Below the pieces are notes generated by a model, which saw only the letters and a list, made by a program, of their open reading frames with translations, did not search any database and was not told the DNA's origin. Of a stretch of 64,000 bases of DNA, positions 16,301 through 23,724 are shown piece by piece. A program made the position numbers and the translations under genes. Positions within the stretch are counted from its first letter, which is position 1. The number at the start of each line of letters is the position of its first letter. This stretch comes from Thiorhodococcus drewsii AZ1 (GTDB lineage: Bacteria; Pseudomonadota; Gammaproteobacteria; Chromatiales; Chromatiaceae). The stretch spans positions 1-64,000 of the forward strand of contig NZ_AFWT01000012.1 in NCBI RefSeq assembly GCF_000224065.1. Direction: 5' to 3'.

Positions 16301-18266
16301 CCAGACCGGAACGCTCCATCAGCGGAGAGGCGGCGAAGAAGGCGCCCTGGAAGGCGTTGCCCTGCATGCGGAACTGGAGTTCCGGATTGGACGCCTCCTC
16401 ACGAGCGATCTTGAAGCCGTCGATGTAGAAGACGCGGATCTCGCGCTCGACGATGAACTTGCGCGCCGCCGGCGGGAAGCTGGCCCACACCTGCTCGGGA
16501 TTGTCGAGGCTCGACTGGATGACGAAGCTGCCGCCGCGATCCAGACCGGAGAGCGGATCGGAATGGGTGAAGACGTTCGGGTCCGGGCTCAGCACCACGT
16601 CGACGTAGGTGTACTCGCAGTTGAGTCGGATCGGCTCGGGCGCGGCCGAGAGGAAGTAGGTGGTCGGCTGACCCTTCTTCTCCGAACCGTACTTGGGATT
16701 GGCGCGGATGTCGTAGCCGAGCAGGTCATAGAGGGTCATGGCCAGGTTCTTGCCGGTGGTCACGGCACCCCAGCCACCGACCGAGTGCATACGCACGGTC
16801 ACGGCGCCCTTGGGCAACAGATTCGGGTTTTCGCTACCGCGCAGCGCCATGTCGCCGATGTTCGGATAGGCGTCCTTGAGCGCCTGAATCCGGATCTCGT
16901 CCTTCGGATCTGCGGCCGCGCGCATGAAATCGACGGAGAGGTAGAAGAACTTGCGGCGCTTGGCCTCGGGCAGCATGTTTTCGACCGCCGCGATCAGCCC
17001 CTCGGGCTGCAGATCGCGCGAGCCCAGACCGTAACAACCGGAATAGAGACGCGGCATGTCGCCCGACTTGTAGGTCGGATAGAGCGGATACGGCATCTCC
17101 TCGTTCTTGGAGATCATGCCGTTTTCCAGACACTTGGTCAGTGCCGCGCGCGTCTCGCGCATGATCGGCAGATCCTCGGCCAGCGGCTGGTCGGTGCGCT
17201 CCAGGATGGCCACGCCCTTCTTGCCCTGCAGCAAACGGGCGATGGCATCGCCCGGGAAGGGGCGGAACATGGTCATGTTGACCACGCCGACCTTCAGGCC
17301 ACGACTCTCGCGCAGATAGTCGGCGACCGCCTCGGCCTGGGTCACCATGCTGCCCTGACCGATGAGGAGATAGTCGGCATCTTCGCAACGATAGGGGGTC
17401 GCGCGATGGTAGCGACGGCCGGTGAGTTCATAGAACTCGTCCATGACCTGATCGGCGATCTGTTCGATGTGATCGAAGAAATAGGGGCGCTGACCGGCGA
17501 CCGCCTGCATGTAGGCGTCCTGGTTCTGCACGGTACCGGAGGTGAAGGGGCTATCGACATCCCAGACCAGGGGAACGCGACGACGGGTCGGACCGTAGAC
17601 CAAACGCTGAGCGGGGGTGGGACACTCGATGACATCGTCCGGGCGGCCGAGGAACGCCTCGATCAGCGCACGCTCGGGAACCATCAGGGGCTCGATCAGG
17701 TGCGTGGTGAGAAACCCGTCCTGACCCACGGCGGCAGGCGTCAGGGTCAGCTCGGCGATCTTGCGGGCGATCAGGTTGAGGTCGGCCGCCTCCTGGGCGC
17801 TCTTACCGAAGACCTGGAAGAAGCCGGTATCGTCGATACAGTGATAGTCGTCGTGCGCACAGTGGACGTTGAGGCTCGCCTTGGTAATGGCGCGCGAGCC
17901 GATGTTGAGCACGTAGGGCAGACGCTTGCCGACTGCGGCATAGAGCGACTCGTGCATGAAGGCCACGCCCTGCGCGGAGGAGAAGTTGGTCGCGCGCAGG
18001 CCGGTCATGGACATGCCGGCGGTCACGGCCGCAGCGGCATGCTCGGATTCGGGCTCAACGAAGATCAGTGGGTTGCCAGACACGTTGAGATGGCCGCTGG
18101 CGACCTCCTCGGCCCAGTATTCGCCCATCTGGGTGGACGGCGTGATCGGATAGGCGCCAGCGGCGTCGGACGCCTCGCGCTCACACATGACGACGGCGGT
18201 GTTGCCGTCCATCGCCATACGGGTGCCAGGATACTTGAACTGCTTTTCGTCTTTCTTTCCGAACAT
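13326..18266 (-). CDS. nifJ: Pyruvate:ferredoxin (flavodoxin) oxidoreductase, enlarged single-chain form with C-terminal ferredoxin domain
   Basis: A 1646-residue protein; ordinary single-chain NifJ/PFOR has about 1170-1200. Order of parts: N-terminal TPP-pyrimidine half (AYPITPSTQMGEYWAEEV, 39-55), domain II (about 290-430), gamma-type domain (about 490-690), a first [4Fe-4S] motif C787/C790/C793/C797, a second C924/C927/C930/C934, then the TPP/proximal-cluster domain with C1002/C1005, C1128, GGDGAMYDIG (1218) and C1332. A Gly/Asn-rich linker (about 1535-1565) leads to an extra ferredoxin domain (C1575/C1578/C1581 and C1617/C1621). Insertions lie between the two ferredoxin motifs and between C1005 and C1128. 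All expected cluster ligands are kept. It would interconvert pyruvate + CoA with acetyl-CoA + CO2 using ferredoxin. Start at 18266 follows AGAGAAGG; upstream codons to 18482 are not family-like. Confidence 0.93.
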   Translation of the reverse strand: MFGKKDEKQFKYPGTRMAMDGNTAVVMCEREASDAAGAYPITPSTQMGEYWAEEVASGHLNVSGNPLIFVEPESEHAAAAVTAGMSMTGLRATNFSSAQGVAFMHESLYAAVGKRLPYVLNIGSRAITKASLNVHCAHDDYHCIDDTGFFQVFGKSAQEAADLNLIARKIAELTLTPAAVGQDGFLTTHLIEPLMVPERALIEAFLGRPDDVIECPTPAQRLVYGPTRRRVPLVWDVDSPFTSGTVQNQDAYMQAVAGQRPYFFDHIEQIADQVMDEFYELTGRRYHRATPYRCEDADYLLIGQGSMVTQAEAVADYLRESRGLKVGVVNMTMFRPFPGDAIARLLQGKKGVAILERTDQPLAEDLPIMRETRAALTKCLENGMISKNEEMPYPLYPTYKSGDMPRLYSGCYGLGSRDLQPEGLIAAVENMLPEAKRRKFFYLSVDFMRAAADPKDEIRIQALKDAYPNIGDMALRGSENPNLLPKGAVTVRMHSVGGWGAVTTGKNLAMTLYDLLGYDIRANPKYGSEKKGQPTTYFLSAAPEPIRLNCEYTYVDVVLSPDPNVFTHSDPLSGLDRGGSFVIQSSLDNPEQVWASFPPAARKFIVEREIRVFYIDGFKIAREEASNPELQFRMQGNAFQGAFFAASPLMERSGLDEKGLFASIEEQLRSKFGGKGERVVQDNLRIVRRGFDEIFEITDKPLVSGQFLARKEPGLPIMLKTLPEGDGGVSDVHRFWEQTGSFYASGRGSDNLTDPHMALSLMPASTGVYRDMTQIRFAYPKFVPENCTACGSCFSVCPDSALPGLVNKISDVFATAIARVERGMPTQYLRRETRTVEKRLRALIEAAGETADMRALMDQAVLETLAAFSGEPEQKEAAEKEFGLMMQALADYQFAITKPYWTNREKKQKGSGGLFSITVNPYTCKGCMECIEVCNDGALIDEPQTEDRIKEMQARWGMWLDLPTTDPDFIRIDDLDDKVGALETLLLDKKNYQSMVSGDGSCMGCGEKTALHLFTSTVTALMQPRVKRHLAEIDDLINRLETHIRLKLASSMDLSDTSAIGKALDSHKDNDLMLSDLSAELEDRRAQPVDPDWLKWVTALLGKLRHLKSQYTAAQPRAEMGIVNSTGCSSVWGATFPYNPYPFPWSNNLFQDAPSMALGLFEGHMRKMGEGFKAIRQARQELDGTFNAANPASNLTYFGWKDFSDEEWKLCPPVVAIGGDGAMYDIGFQNLSRALMSGHPVKILVLDTQAYSNTGGQSCTSGFIGQVADMAPYGKQWKGKTEVRKEMGLIGMAHRTSFVLNSSASHLTHLLEGYIDGLNSRRPALFNVYTSCQPEHGIGDDMSNKHARMAVESRAYPLFRFDPDAGTSFEECCSIEGNPNVDQDWISWSLKYINEKGEPAEMEVPFTFVDFAMSEGRFRKHFRKAPPETWNDSMVRMDEFLNLDDSDRDGLYPYIWAVDAKNRLMRVLVSQELVLSCEERRHFWTQIRGICGELNKVDVEAVRNQAKAEMAQKLTSSLLAMAVGEGNGLAGLVGAAPVNGGGHNGNGAAHAGANGSGNNGAGADADPVWVETPECTACDECITINPKIFKYNTDKKVEILDPKGGPFKDIVKAAEKCGANCIHPGMPWNPAETGLDKLIKRAEKFQ

Positions 18267-18410
18267 TGGCCTTCTCTCAGTGTTGAACCGCCACGACGCC
18301 GAACCAAAGCCGAAAAAGGCCAAGGCCGCGCACAAGGGGTCATTATTCTTAGGTTGCGGTCCGGTGCGCTCGTGCCAGCGCCAGACCACGGATTCAAGCT
18401 GCTCCGGACA

Positions 18411-18509
18411 CCCGCATGCGGGCGGTTCATCACCGCATGCCTGGCAATTCCGGGAATCGAACCTGGGCGGACCGCCTCCCACCGCTCACTGCGGGATCCC
18501 GGTCCGCCC
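18411..18509 (-). repeat. Palindromic intergenic region between rnfB and nifJ
   Basis: The 265-bp gap holds a perfect 12-bp palindrome CCCGCATGCGGG (18411-18422), a further CCGCATGC copy (18433-18440), and a 9-bp perfect inverted repeat GGGCGGACC/GGTCCGCCC (18465-18473 and 18501-18509) that can fold into a long-loop hairpin. There is no T-run, so it is more likely an mRNA-processing or attenuation structure, or a REP-like element, than a standard terminator. Confidence 0.5.
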
Positions 18510-18531
18510 TAGCGCAGTCGCGGGGCGCTCC

Positions 18532-19398
18532 TCACGCCACCGGTAGCGCACCTTTGCGAACCACCTTGCGGGCATCTCGACCCTTGACCACAGTGCCGTC
18601 CTGCTGCAGCCAGAGAATGGCCCCTGTGGGACATCGCTCGATCGCGACCTTGGAAGCGATGTCGTTCTTGGCGTAATCGATGATGGCGAGATTGTCTTCG
18701 ATCCGAATCAAGCCTTCGGGAGAATCCTGGGCACAGCGGCCGCACGCCGTGCAAGCCACCTCACAGTGGTGCTCGGCCTGGTCGCCGAACTCGAGGTTCT
18801 TGCAGGCCACCCACAAACGATGGCTCGCCAAATGCAGACTGAAGAGATCCTTGGGGCAGACGGTCACGCAATCGCCACAGGCGGTGCATTTATCCTCGAT
18901 CACCACTGGAATCCCCTGGGGATTCATATAGATGGCACCGAAATCGCAAACCTGCTCGCAATCGCCGAAACCCAGGCAGCCCCAGGAGCAGCCACGCCCG
19001 CCGCCCGACACCAGCGCCGCAGCCCGACAGGACGGAATGCCGCTATAGGTTGCGCGCACATAGGCCACGTTGCCGCCACCGGCACAGGCCAAACGGGCCA
19101 CCCGTTGCTCGCCGCCACCCACATCCACGCCGAGGAAATCGGCGATGATCTGGTTCATCGACTTGGAGTTGGCGGTGCATTTGCCCGGCTCGACCTCGCC
19201 ATTGACCAGCATTTCGGCAAAGGGGCGGCAGCCAGCCGTCCCGCAGGCGCCGCAATTGGCCTTGGGAAGCAGGTCTTCGACCTGGTCGATCCGAGGATCT
19301 TCATAAACGTAAAGCCGCTTGTTCGCTACGACTAACATCGAGGCGAGAATCAGGCCGAGCGCGGCCATGAAACCAACGGCAGTTAGGATGGTTGCCAT
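18532..19398 (-). CDS. rnfB: Rnf electron transport complex subunit B, long multi-cluster form
   Basis: A 288-residue ferredoxin-facing subunit and the first gene of the cluster. An N-terminal membrane helix (about 4-26) is followed by the [4Fe-4S] motif C49/C52/C57/C74, then several further cysteine sets including CTACGDCVTVCP and CTACGRCAQDSP. At 288 residues it is clearly longer than the about 190-residue RnfB/RsxB of Rhodobacter or E. coli and resembles the extended, multi-cluster RnfB of anaerobes. It would accept electrons from reduced ferredoxin (or deliver them). Being immediately upstream of nifJ, it may be a direct electron partner of NifJ or its fused ferredoxin domain; this is inference. 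Confidence 0.93.
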   Translation of the reverse strand: MATILTAVGFMAALGLILASMLVVANKRLYVYEDPRIDQVEDLLPKANCGACGTAGCRPFAEMLVNGEVEPGKCTANSKSMNQIIADFLGVDVGGGEQRVARLACAGGGNVAYVRATYSGIPSCRAAALVSGGGRGCSWGCLGFGDCEQVCDFGAIYMNPQGIPVVIEDKCTACGDCVTVCPKDLFSLHLASHRLWVACKNLEFGDQAEHHCEVACTACGRCAQDSPEGLIRIEDNLAIIDYAKNDIASKVAIERCPTGAILWLQQDGTVVKGRDARKVVRKGALPVA

Positions 19399-19584
19399 AA
19401 ACTGCTAAATCCGGCGAAGGGCGATCAGGAGAGTGCGGCACCGAGGCTCGAAAGTCCCGCTCACCGAGCAACAGGACCCCTGATAGCCGCGATCAGGAAT
19501 CGCTCAAGGAGAAGATTACGAAAATATGCCGTTAGAGAAACCGGCGGGAGTTTACGAAATTATTATGCATTAATATGGCCAATT

Positions 19585-19612
19585 ATGTTAATCATAAGCA
19601 TTGGAAATTCAA
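19585..19612 (-). promoter_or_regulatory. Possible sigma-70-type promoter upstream of rnfB
   Basis: The 19399-19695 gap contains a strikingly AT-rich stretch (about 19545-19625). On the minus strand TTGAAT and TAACAT are spaced by 16 bp. No convincing GG-N10-GC (sigma-54) or FNR box was found. Assignment is by eye only. Confidence 0.3.
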
Positions 19613-19695
19613 AATGATTCATCGCATGGCATTAGACAGACCCCCAGATCATCACGGGGATCGAAACAGGACGGGCTATCCGCTGGACCGGGCCG

Positions 19696-20568
19696 CTAAT
19701 CGAAGCCCTCGACCACGCCCGTGACCAAACCGGTCGCCAAGGCGTCGGATAGCGGAATGATGAGAATCTTGTCGTTGGGAACGGACGCCGCCGCGATGGC
19801 CACGTCCGGATCGATGCCCATCTCGCGCAGATAGAGGAAGGAGTCGGCAACATAGCGCTGCCCGCCCTCGTGACTGCTATAACGGCTCGGCACCTTGCTC
19901 TGATGGATGCCGAGTTTGGCATTCTGGGTGACATAGCGCTCGACCCCACCGGCGAGGACGTCGACGCAGGCCGAGACGCAGATCCGATCGACGGCGGTTC
20001 GCAAGCCGTTCGCGCGCAAATAGCGCCCCAGCGTGCGCGCCTCATAGACCGAGCCGCCGGGACTGTTGATCACCAATCCGATCGCACGCCGCCGCCGCAG
20101 CTCGACGATCGTCCGCTTGGCAAAGCCCGGCAGGATTTCCGCGTCATCGACCCTCAACCACGAGGTCCGCAACTCGCCGTCGGGCTCGAAACGCACCAAT
20201 CCCGAGACCACGCCAGTCACCTCCGATAGCTGCTGACAGGCATCGTTCGCGATCGCGATCAGCTCTGGCGCGCGGGACTGGTATTCGAGAAGCAAGGCGT
20301 TGGCGCGCTCGACCACGACATCGATCGGGATTCGATAACGGTCGACGGCGACGAGAACGGCGGCATCCGTCGCCGCCACCTCATTGGTCTGCCCCACGCG
20401 CAGAAGATGACAGGCAGCAACCGCCGAGATCAGATTCTCGCGAGACATCCCCTCCAGCGCTGACCCACCGACTTGGGAGGAGTCGCCGATCGGCGCACCG
20501 ACCATGGCACAGCCGACCAACGCGCAGAGCAATGCGCCTAGGGCAGCGGTGACGACCCGTCTTGGCAT
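19696..20568 (-). CDS. ClpP/SDH-fold serine peptidase-like lipoprotein
   Basis: A 290-residue protein with a signal peptide ending in a lipobox (L17-V-G-C20), so probably an acylated periplasmic lipoprotein. The ClpP/crotonase-fold core appears as VINSPGGSVYEA (about 167-178), a Ser in CVSAC (S199) and a His in GIHQS (H222). The 23-residue Ser-His spacing is close to that of ClpP, so a Ser-His(-Asp) protease is plausible. The N-terminal about 110 residues are not recognised. It begins 11 bp after the HisHF fusion gene ends, so the two are probably co-transcribed, although no functional link is evident. Substrate unknown. Confidence 0.75.
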   Translation of the reverse strand: MPRRVVTAALGALLCALVGCAMVGAPIGDSSQVGGSALEGMSRENLISAVAACHLLRVGQTNEVAATDAAVLVAVDRYRIPIDVVVERANALLLEYQSRAPELIAIANDACQQLSEVTGVVSGLVRFEPDGELRTSWLRVDDAEILPGFAKRTIVELRRRRAIGLVINSPGGSVYEARTLGRYLRANGLRTAVDRICVSACVDVLAGGVERYVTQNAKLGIHQSKVPSRYSSHEGGQRYVADSFLYLREMGIDPDVAIAAASVPNDKILIIPLSDALATGLVTGVVEGFD

Positions 20569-20579
20569 AATCAGGCCGG

Positions 20580-22169
20580 TCAGGCCCGGATCTCGATTCC
20601 CTGCTCGCGCAGATAGGATTTGACGGCTTCGATCGGCACCTCGCGGCGATGGAAGATACCGGCGGCCAGCGCGGCCTCGACATCGGTCGCCGCGAAGACC
20701 TCGGCAAAATGCTCGACGCAACCGGCACCACTGGAGGCGATCACCGGGATGCTCACCGCCGCGCTGACCGCTCCGATCAGTTCGTGATCGAACCCGGCCC
20801 CGGTTCCATCGCGGTCGATCGAATTGAGCAAGATCTCGCCCGCACCTAGATCCTGACAGGCCTTCGCCAGCTCGACCGCATCGACGTCGCGTCCCTCGCG
20901 ACCGCCTTTGACGGTGCACTGGAACCAGCAATAGCGCTCGCCATTCGGACCGGGCGTCGCGGTCTCAACCGTGAAATGGCGCGTCGCCTCGGGCGTTTCC
21001 ACATAGACCCGGCGCGGGTCGATCGAGATCACCACCGCCTGGGCGCCGTAGACCTCGGAGATCTGCTCGATCGCGCTGGAACCGTCCTTCGCGCCACCGC
21101 GCTCAAGATAGCGCTCGACCGTGTAGACGGCGTCGGAACCGATCGAAATCTTGTCCGCGCCGGAGCGGAAATACTCGTCGGCGACATCCAGGGCGGAATA
21201 GCTGACCCCGTTGGCGTCGGTGAAGGAGCGGATGCCGCCGCCGATGGTCAGTGGCACGAACACCCGCTCGGAGGTCCGTCGCAGCACCTCCAGCATCGGC
21301 TGGTCGGCGAGCGGGAAGTCGCGAAAGGCGGTGATGTTGAGGAAGGTGACCTCGTCCGCCCCCTCCTCGAAGTAGCGTTGCGCCAGCTCGACCGGCTTGC
21401 CCAGGTTGCGAACCTCGCCGGCCTCGCGCACATCGTATTGGTCGCCCTTGGTCACCACCAGGTCGCCGGCATCGTTGGTCCGCACGTCCAGACAGGCGAT
21501 GACGCGCTTGGCAAAACGGGTGTCGGCGCCCGCGACCCCGGCATCACTCATGGAGGCCGCCTCGTCCCCGGCAAGGAAGTGACGCAGCAGACGCAAGCCG
21601 GCCGCCCCGCTCTTCTCCGGGTGGAACTGAACGGCGGCAACCTGTCCGCGCTGGACCGCACTCAGGAAGGGCGTGCCATAGTCGGTCGTCGCGAGCCGCC
21701 AATCGGCATTCTCCGGGCTCGGCTCGGCCCGATAGGAGTGGACGAAATAGAGCTTTTCTCCGGCATAGCCGGCGAAGAGCGGAGACGGCCGCTCGACTCG
21801 CACGTTGTTCCAGCCCATGTGCGGCACCGACAGACGAGTGGCGTCGAAACGGCGAATCTGGCCGGGAATCAAACCGAGCCCTTCCACGCCTGGGCACTCC
21901 TCGCTGCCCTCGAACAGACTCTGCAACCCGATGCAGATCCCAAGAAAGGGACGATCGGCGGCGAGATATTCCTTCAGCGGCTCGACATATCCGAGCCGAT
22001 GCAAACGCTCCATGGCAGCGCCGAAGGCTCCGACACCCGGAAAGATCAAGCGCTCGGCTTTGAGAATATCCGAGGGTTTTTCGATGTCGGTAATGGAGAA
22101 CCCGAGGGCCTGTATGGCATTGCGCAGACTGCGGACATTGCCTGCGCCATAGTCCAGGAGCGAAATCAT
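20580..22169 (-). CDS. hisHF: Fused imidazole glycerol phosphate synthase HisH-HisF
   Basis: A 529-residue single chain. Residues 1-200 are the HisH glutaminase (MISLLDYGAGN, nucleophile C79 in GICIGLQ, H183/E185 in QFHPEKSG). After a linker (about 200-218), residues 219-529 are the HisF cyclase barrel (KRVIACLDVR with D228, and SIDRDGTGAGFD). It uses glutamine ammonia and PRFAR to make imidazole glycerol phosphate and AICAR in histidine synthesis. Most bacteria have two separate genes; the fusion is the eukaryotic HIS7/plant layout. The HisF half also carries insertions and wording typical of eukaryotes (CWFQCTVKGGREGRD, AGEILLNSID). The start at 22169 is the canonical HisH start. No other his gene is in the window. 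Confidence 0.93.
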   Translation of the reverse strand: MISLLDYGAGNVRSLRNAIQALGFSITDIEKPSDILKAERLIFPGVGAFGAAMERLHRLGYVEPLKEYLAADRPFLGICIGLQSLFEGSEECPGVEGLGLIPGQIRRFDATRLSVPHMGWNNVRVERPSPLFAGYAGEKLYFVHSYRAEPSPENADWRLATTDYGTPFLSAVQRGQVAAVQFHPEKSGAAGLRLLRHFLAGDEAASMSDAGVAGADTRFAKRVIACLDVRTNDAGDLVVTKGDQYDVREAGEVRNLGKPVELAQRYFEEGADEVTFLNITAFRDFPLADQPMLEVLRRTSERVFVPLTIGGGIRSFTDANGVSYSALDVADEYFRSGADKISIGSDAVYTVERYLERGGAKDGSSAIEQISEVYGAQAVVISIDPRRVYVETPEATRHFTVETATPGPNGERYCWFQCTVKGGREGRDVDAVELAKACQDLGAGEILLNSIDRDGTGAGFDHELIGAVSAAVSIPVIASSGAGCVEHFAEVFAATDVEAALAAGIFHRREVPIEAVKSYLREQGIEIRA

Positions 22170-22308
22170 ACGTCGAATCCGAGGGGGGTCGTTGATGAGC
22201 GGGACAGACGGCATGGAGCCGACTGGAAGGTCAGTATTTTAGCGCCAAGTCGCCATCCCGTTGAGTCTTTTCTTGGTCATCGCGCCTTTTCGCACCACGA
22301 AATCGCCA

Positions 22309-23328
22309 TCATTCCGCCGAATCAGTCGTGTCGACATCGCAGTGATCGCCCTCGGACAGGTCCAGTGAACGCGAAAGCCCCTCCTCCAGAAGCGCACGGG
22401 CCTGAGCCGCACACGCCTGAACGAGCGCCTGCGCGGCGCTAGCCGCGCCTTCGCGGATCGCACACTCTCGACTGTAGGACTCGAAGGCATAGAGCGCGGA
22501 GATGAGATCGACCAAATGACGATGGCAGTCGCAGGGGCTCGGACGCGCGCTTGCGATCGCTGCGAGTTCCGACGCACTGAACTTCGGTCCTGGGGCTGGG
22601 CGCGCAAGGTCGACACCAAGACGTTCGAGCGGATCGGACGGAGGAGGAGCGACGGGTCTAAAGGCCTGACAGCAACGCCGAAGGTCGGCCATGCCAATCG
22701 GCGAACGCCGCGCAACCAGCCGATCCGAGACCAGCTGTTCCAACACGCCCTGCCCCGCGAACCCATAGACCAACACGCAATGGGTGGCACCGGAGCGCGC
22801 CAGCAAACGGTGAACCTCGCCGACCTGATCGGCATGAATCCCCGGGTACTCCAAGACCAGAACATCCGGAGCCGGATCGCGATCGAAGGAGAAGATGCCC
22901 TCGCGCGAACTCAGAAAGCCAAGACATTCGAAATCCGCCGCCCCGCTTGCCTCGACCCGGAGGCGATCGGCCAGATAGGGACCGGACACGAGCAATCGCC
23001 AGGGCCGCGTGCGCGCGACTGGCGAACGATCAATGAGATCCGCGCTGCGCAGTCGCTCGCGCAGGGCGTCGAGTGAGAGATTGGCGACGCTGCTGATCGC
23101 ATCCCCTCGATCGACGAGTCGCTTGATGAGCGTGAGGCGTCCGACATCTGCCGAATCGTAGAGCCGGGTTCCCGAATCCGAACGGATCGGCGTCGTGACA
23201 TGGTAACGACGTTCCCAGACCCGCAGGGTATCGGCAGGAATGCCGGTGAGCCTGGAAACAGCGCCGATACGATAGGTCTGCCCCTCTTTCGGCGGAGAGC
23301 GATCTGCCAAGTTCTCTGTCCTCGTCAT
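22309..23328 (-). CDS. MerR-family transcriptional regulator with degenerate B12-binding-like C-terminal domain
   Basis: A 339-residue protein. The N-terminal MerR winged helix reads YRIGAVSRLTGIPADTLRVWERRY (about 19-42) with the arginine-rich wing GTRLYDSADVGRL. The middle (about 110-220) alternates strands and helices like a Rossmann/B12-binding fold, as in LitR/CarH and the AerR/PpaA class, but I see no DxHxxG cobalamin-binding motif. The C terminus has a Cys/His patch (CDCHRH, about 276-281). It may sense redox, a ligand or light, like related regulators of purple bacteria; this is inference. The divergent VPLPA-CTERM gene, about 400 bp away, is a candidate target. The frame is open upstream to 23700, but the MerR N terminus fixes the start near 23328. 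Confidence 0.75.
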   Translation of the reverse strand: MTRTENLADRSPPKEGQTYRIGAVSRLTGIPADTLRVWERRYHVTTPIRSDSGTRLYDSADVGRLTLIKRLVDRGDAISSVANLSLDALRERLRSADLIDRSPVARTRPWRLLVSGPYLADRLRVEASGAADFECLGFLSSREGIFSFDRDPAPDVLVLEYPGIHADQVGEVHRLLARSGATHCVLVYGFAGQGVLEQLVSDRLVARRSPIGMADLRRCCQAFRPVAPPPSDPLERLGVDLARPAPGPKFSASELAAIASARPSPCDCHRHLVDLISALYAFESYSRECAIREGAASAAQALVQACAAQARALLEEGLSRSLDLSEGDHCDVDTTDSAE

Positions 23329-23724
23329 GTTCTCGTGGCCGCCAGTCCCTATTGGCGCTTTGCGTCCTACACTTAATGGGAGCGACGGGAGTGGCCTCCA
23401 AGCCCATGGCGCTGCGAACGGATGTACAAATTCCGCATCACCGTCAAGCCTTGTAACAGGATTGCGACGGAAACGCCCGGACAAACACCGCGAGCAGCGG
23501 GATTCGCCGAATGAAAACCGCTTGGGGCCTGACTTGAGGGCATTGGCTCGAATTCTGCTTAAATAATTCCCGTCTGCCAACCTGAACCCACGGCGACCAG
23601 ATTGAACCTCGCCAGAGGCAGATTCAATGCAATCGACGTGGACGCGACTACACCTTGAATCACACAACACGGTGAAACGACGCCCACCAGGTTTGGCCAA
23701 CCCAAGCAGACAGAGACCGGAATC
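23329..23724. other. Divergent intergenic region, MerR regulator / VPLPA-CTERM gene
   Basis: About 396 bp without a credible gene between two divergently read genes. AT-richer patches suggest promoters (e.g. around 23560-23580), but I could not identify a convincing -35/-10 pair or a clear MerR-type dyad. Confidence 0.4.

Noticed and set aside
18445-18466. Minus-strand sequence resembling a tRNA T-arm (GGTTCGATTCCCGG)
   Set aside because: No pairing acceptor stem, D-arm or anticodon arm could be found in the surrounding about 90 bases, and the T-stem has a mismatch.
13398-18512. 1704-codon open frame on the plus strand opposite nifJ
   Set aside because: It is the antisense shadow of nifJ, caused by GC-rich codon usage; it has no recognisable domain and low-complexity composition.
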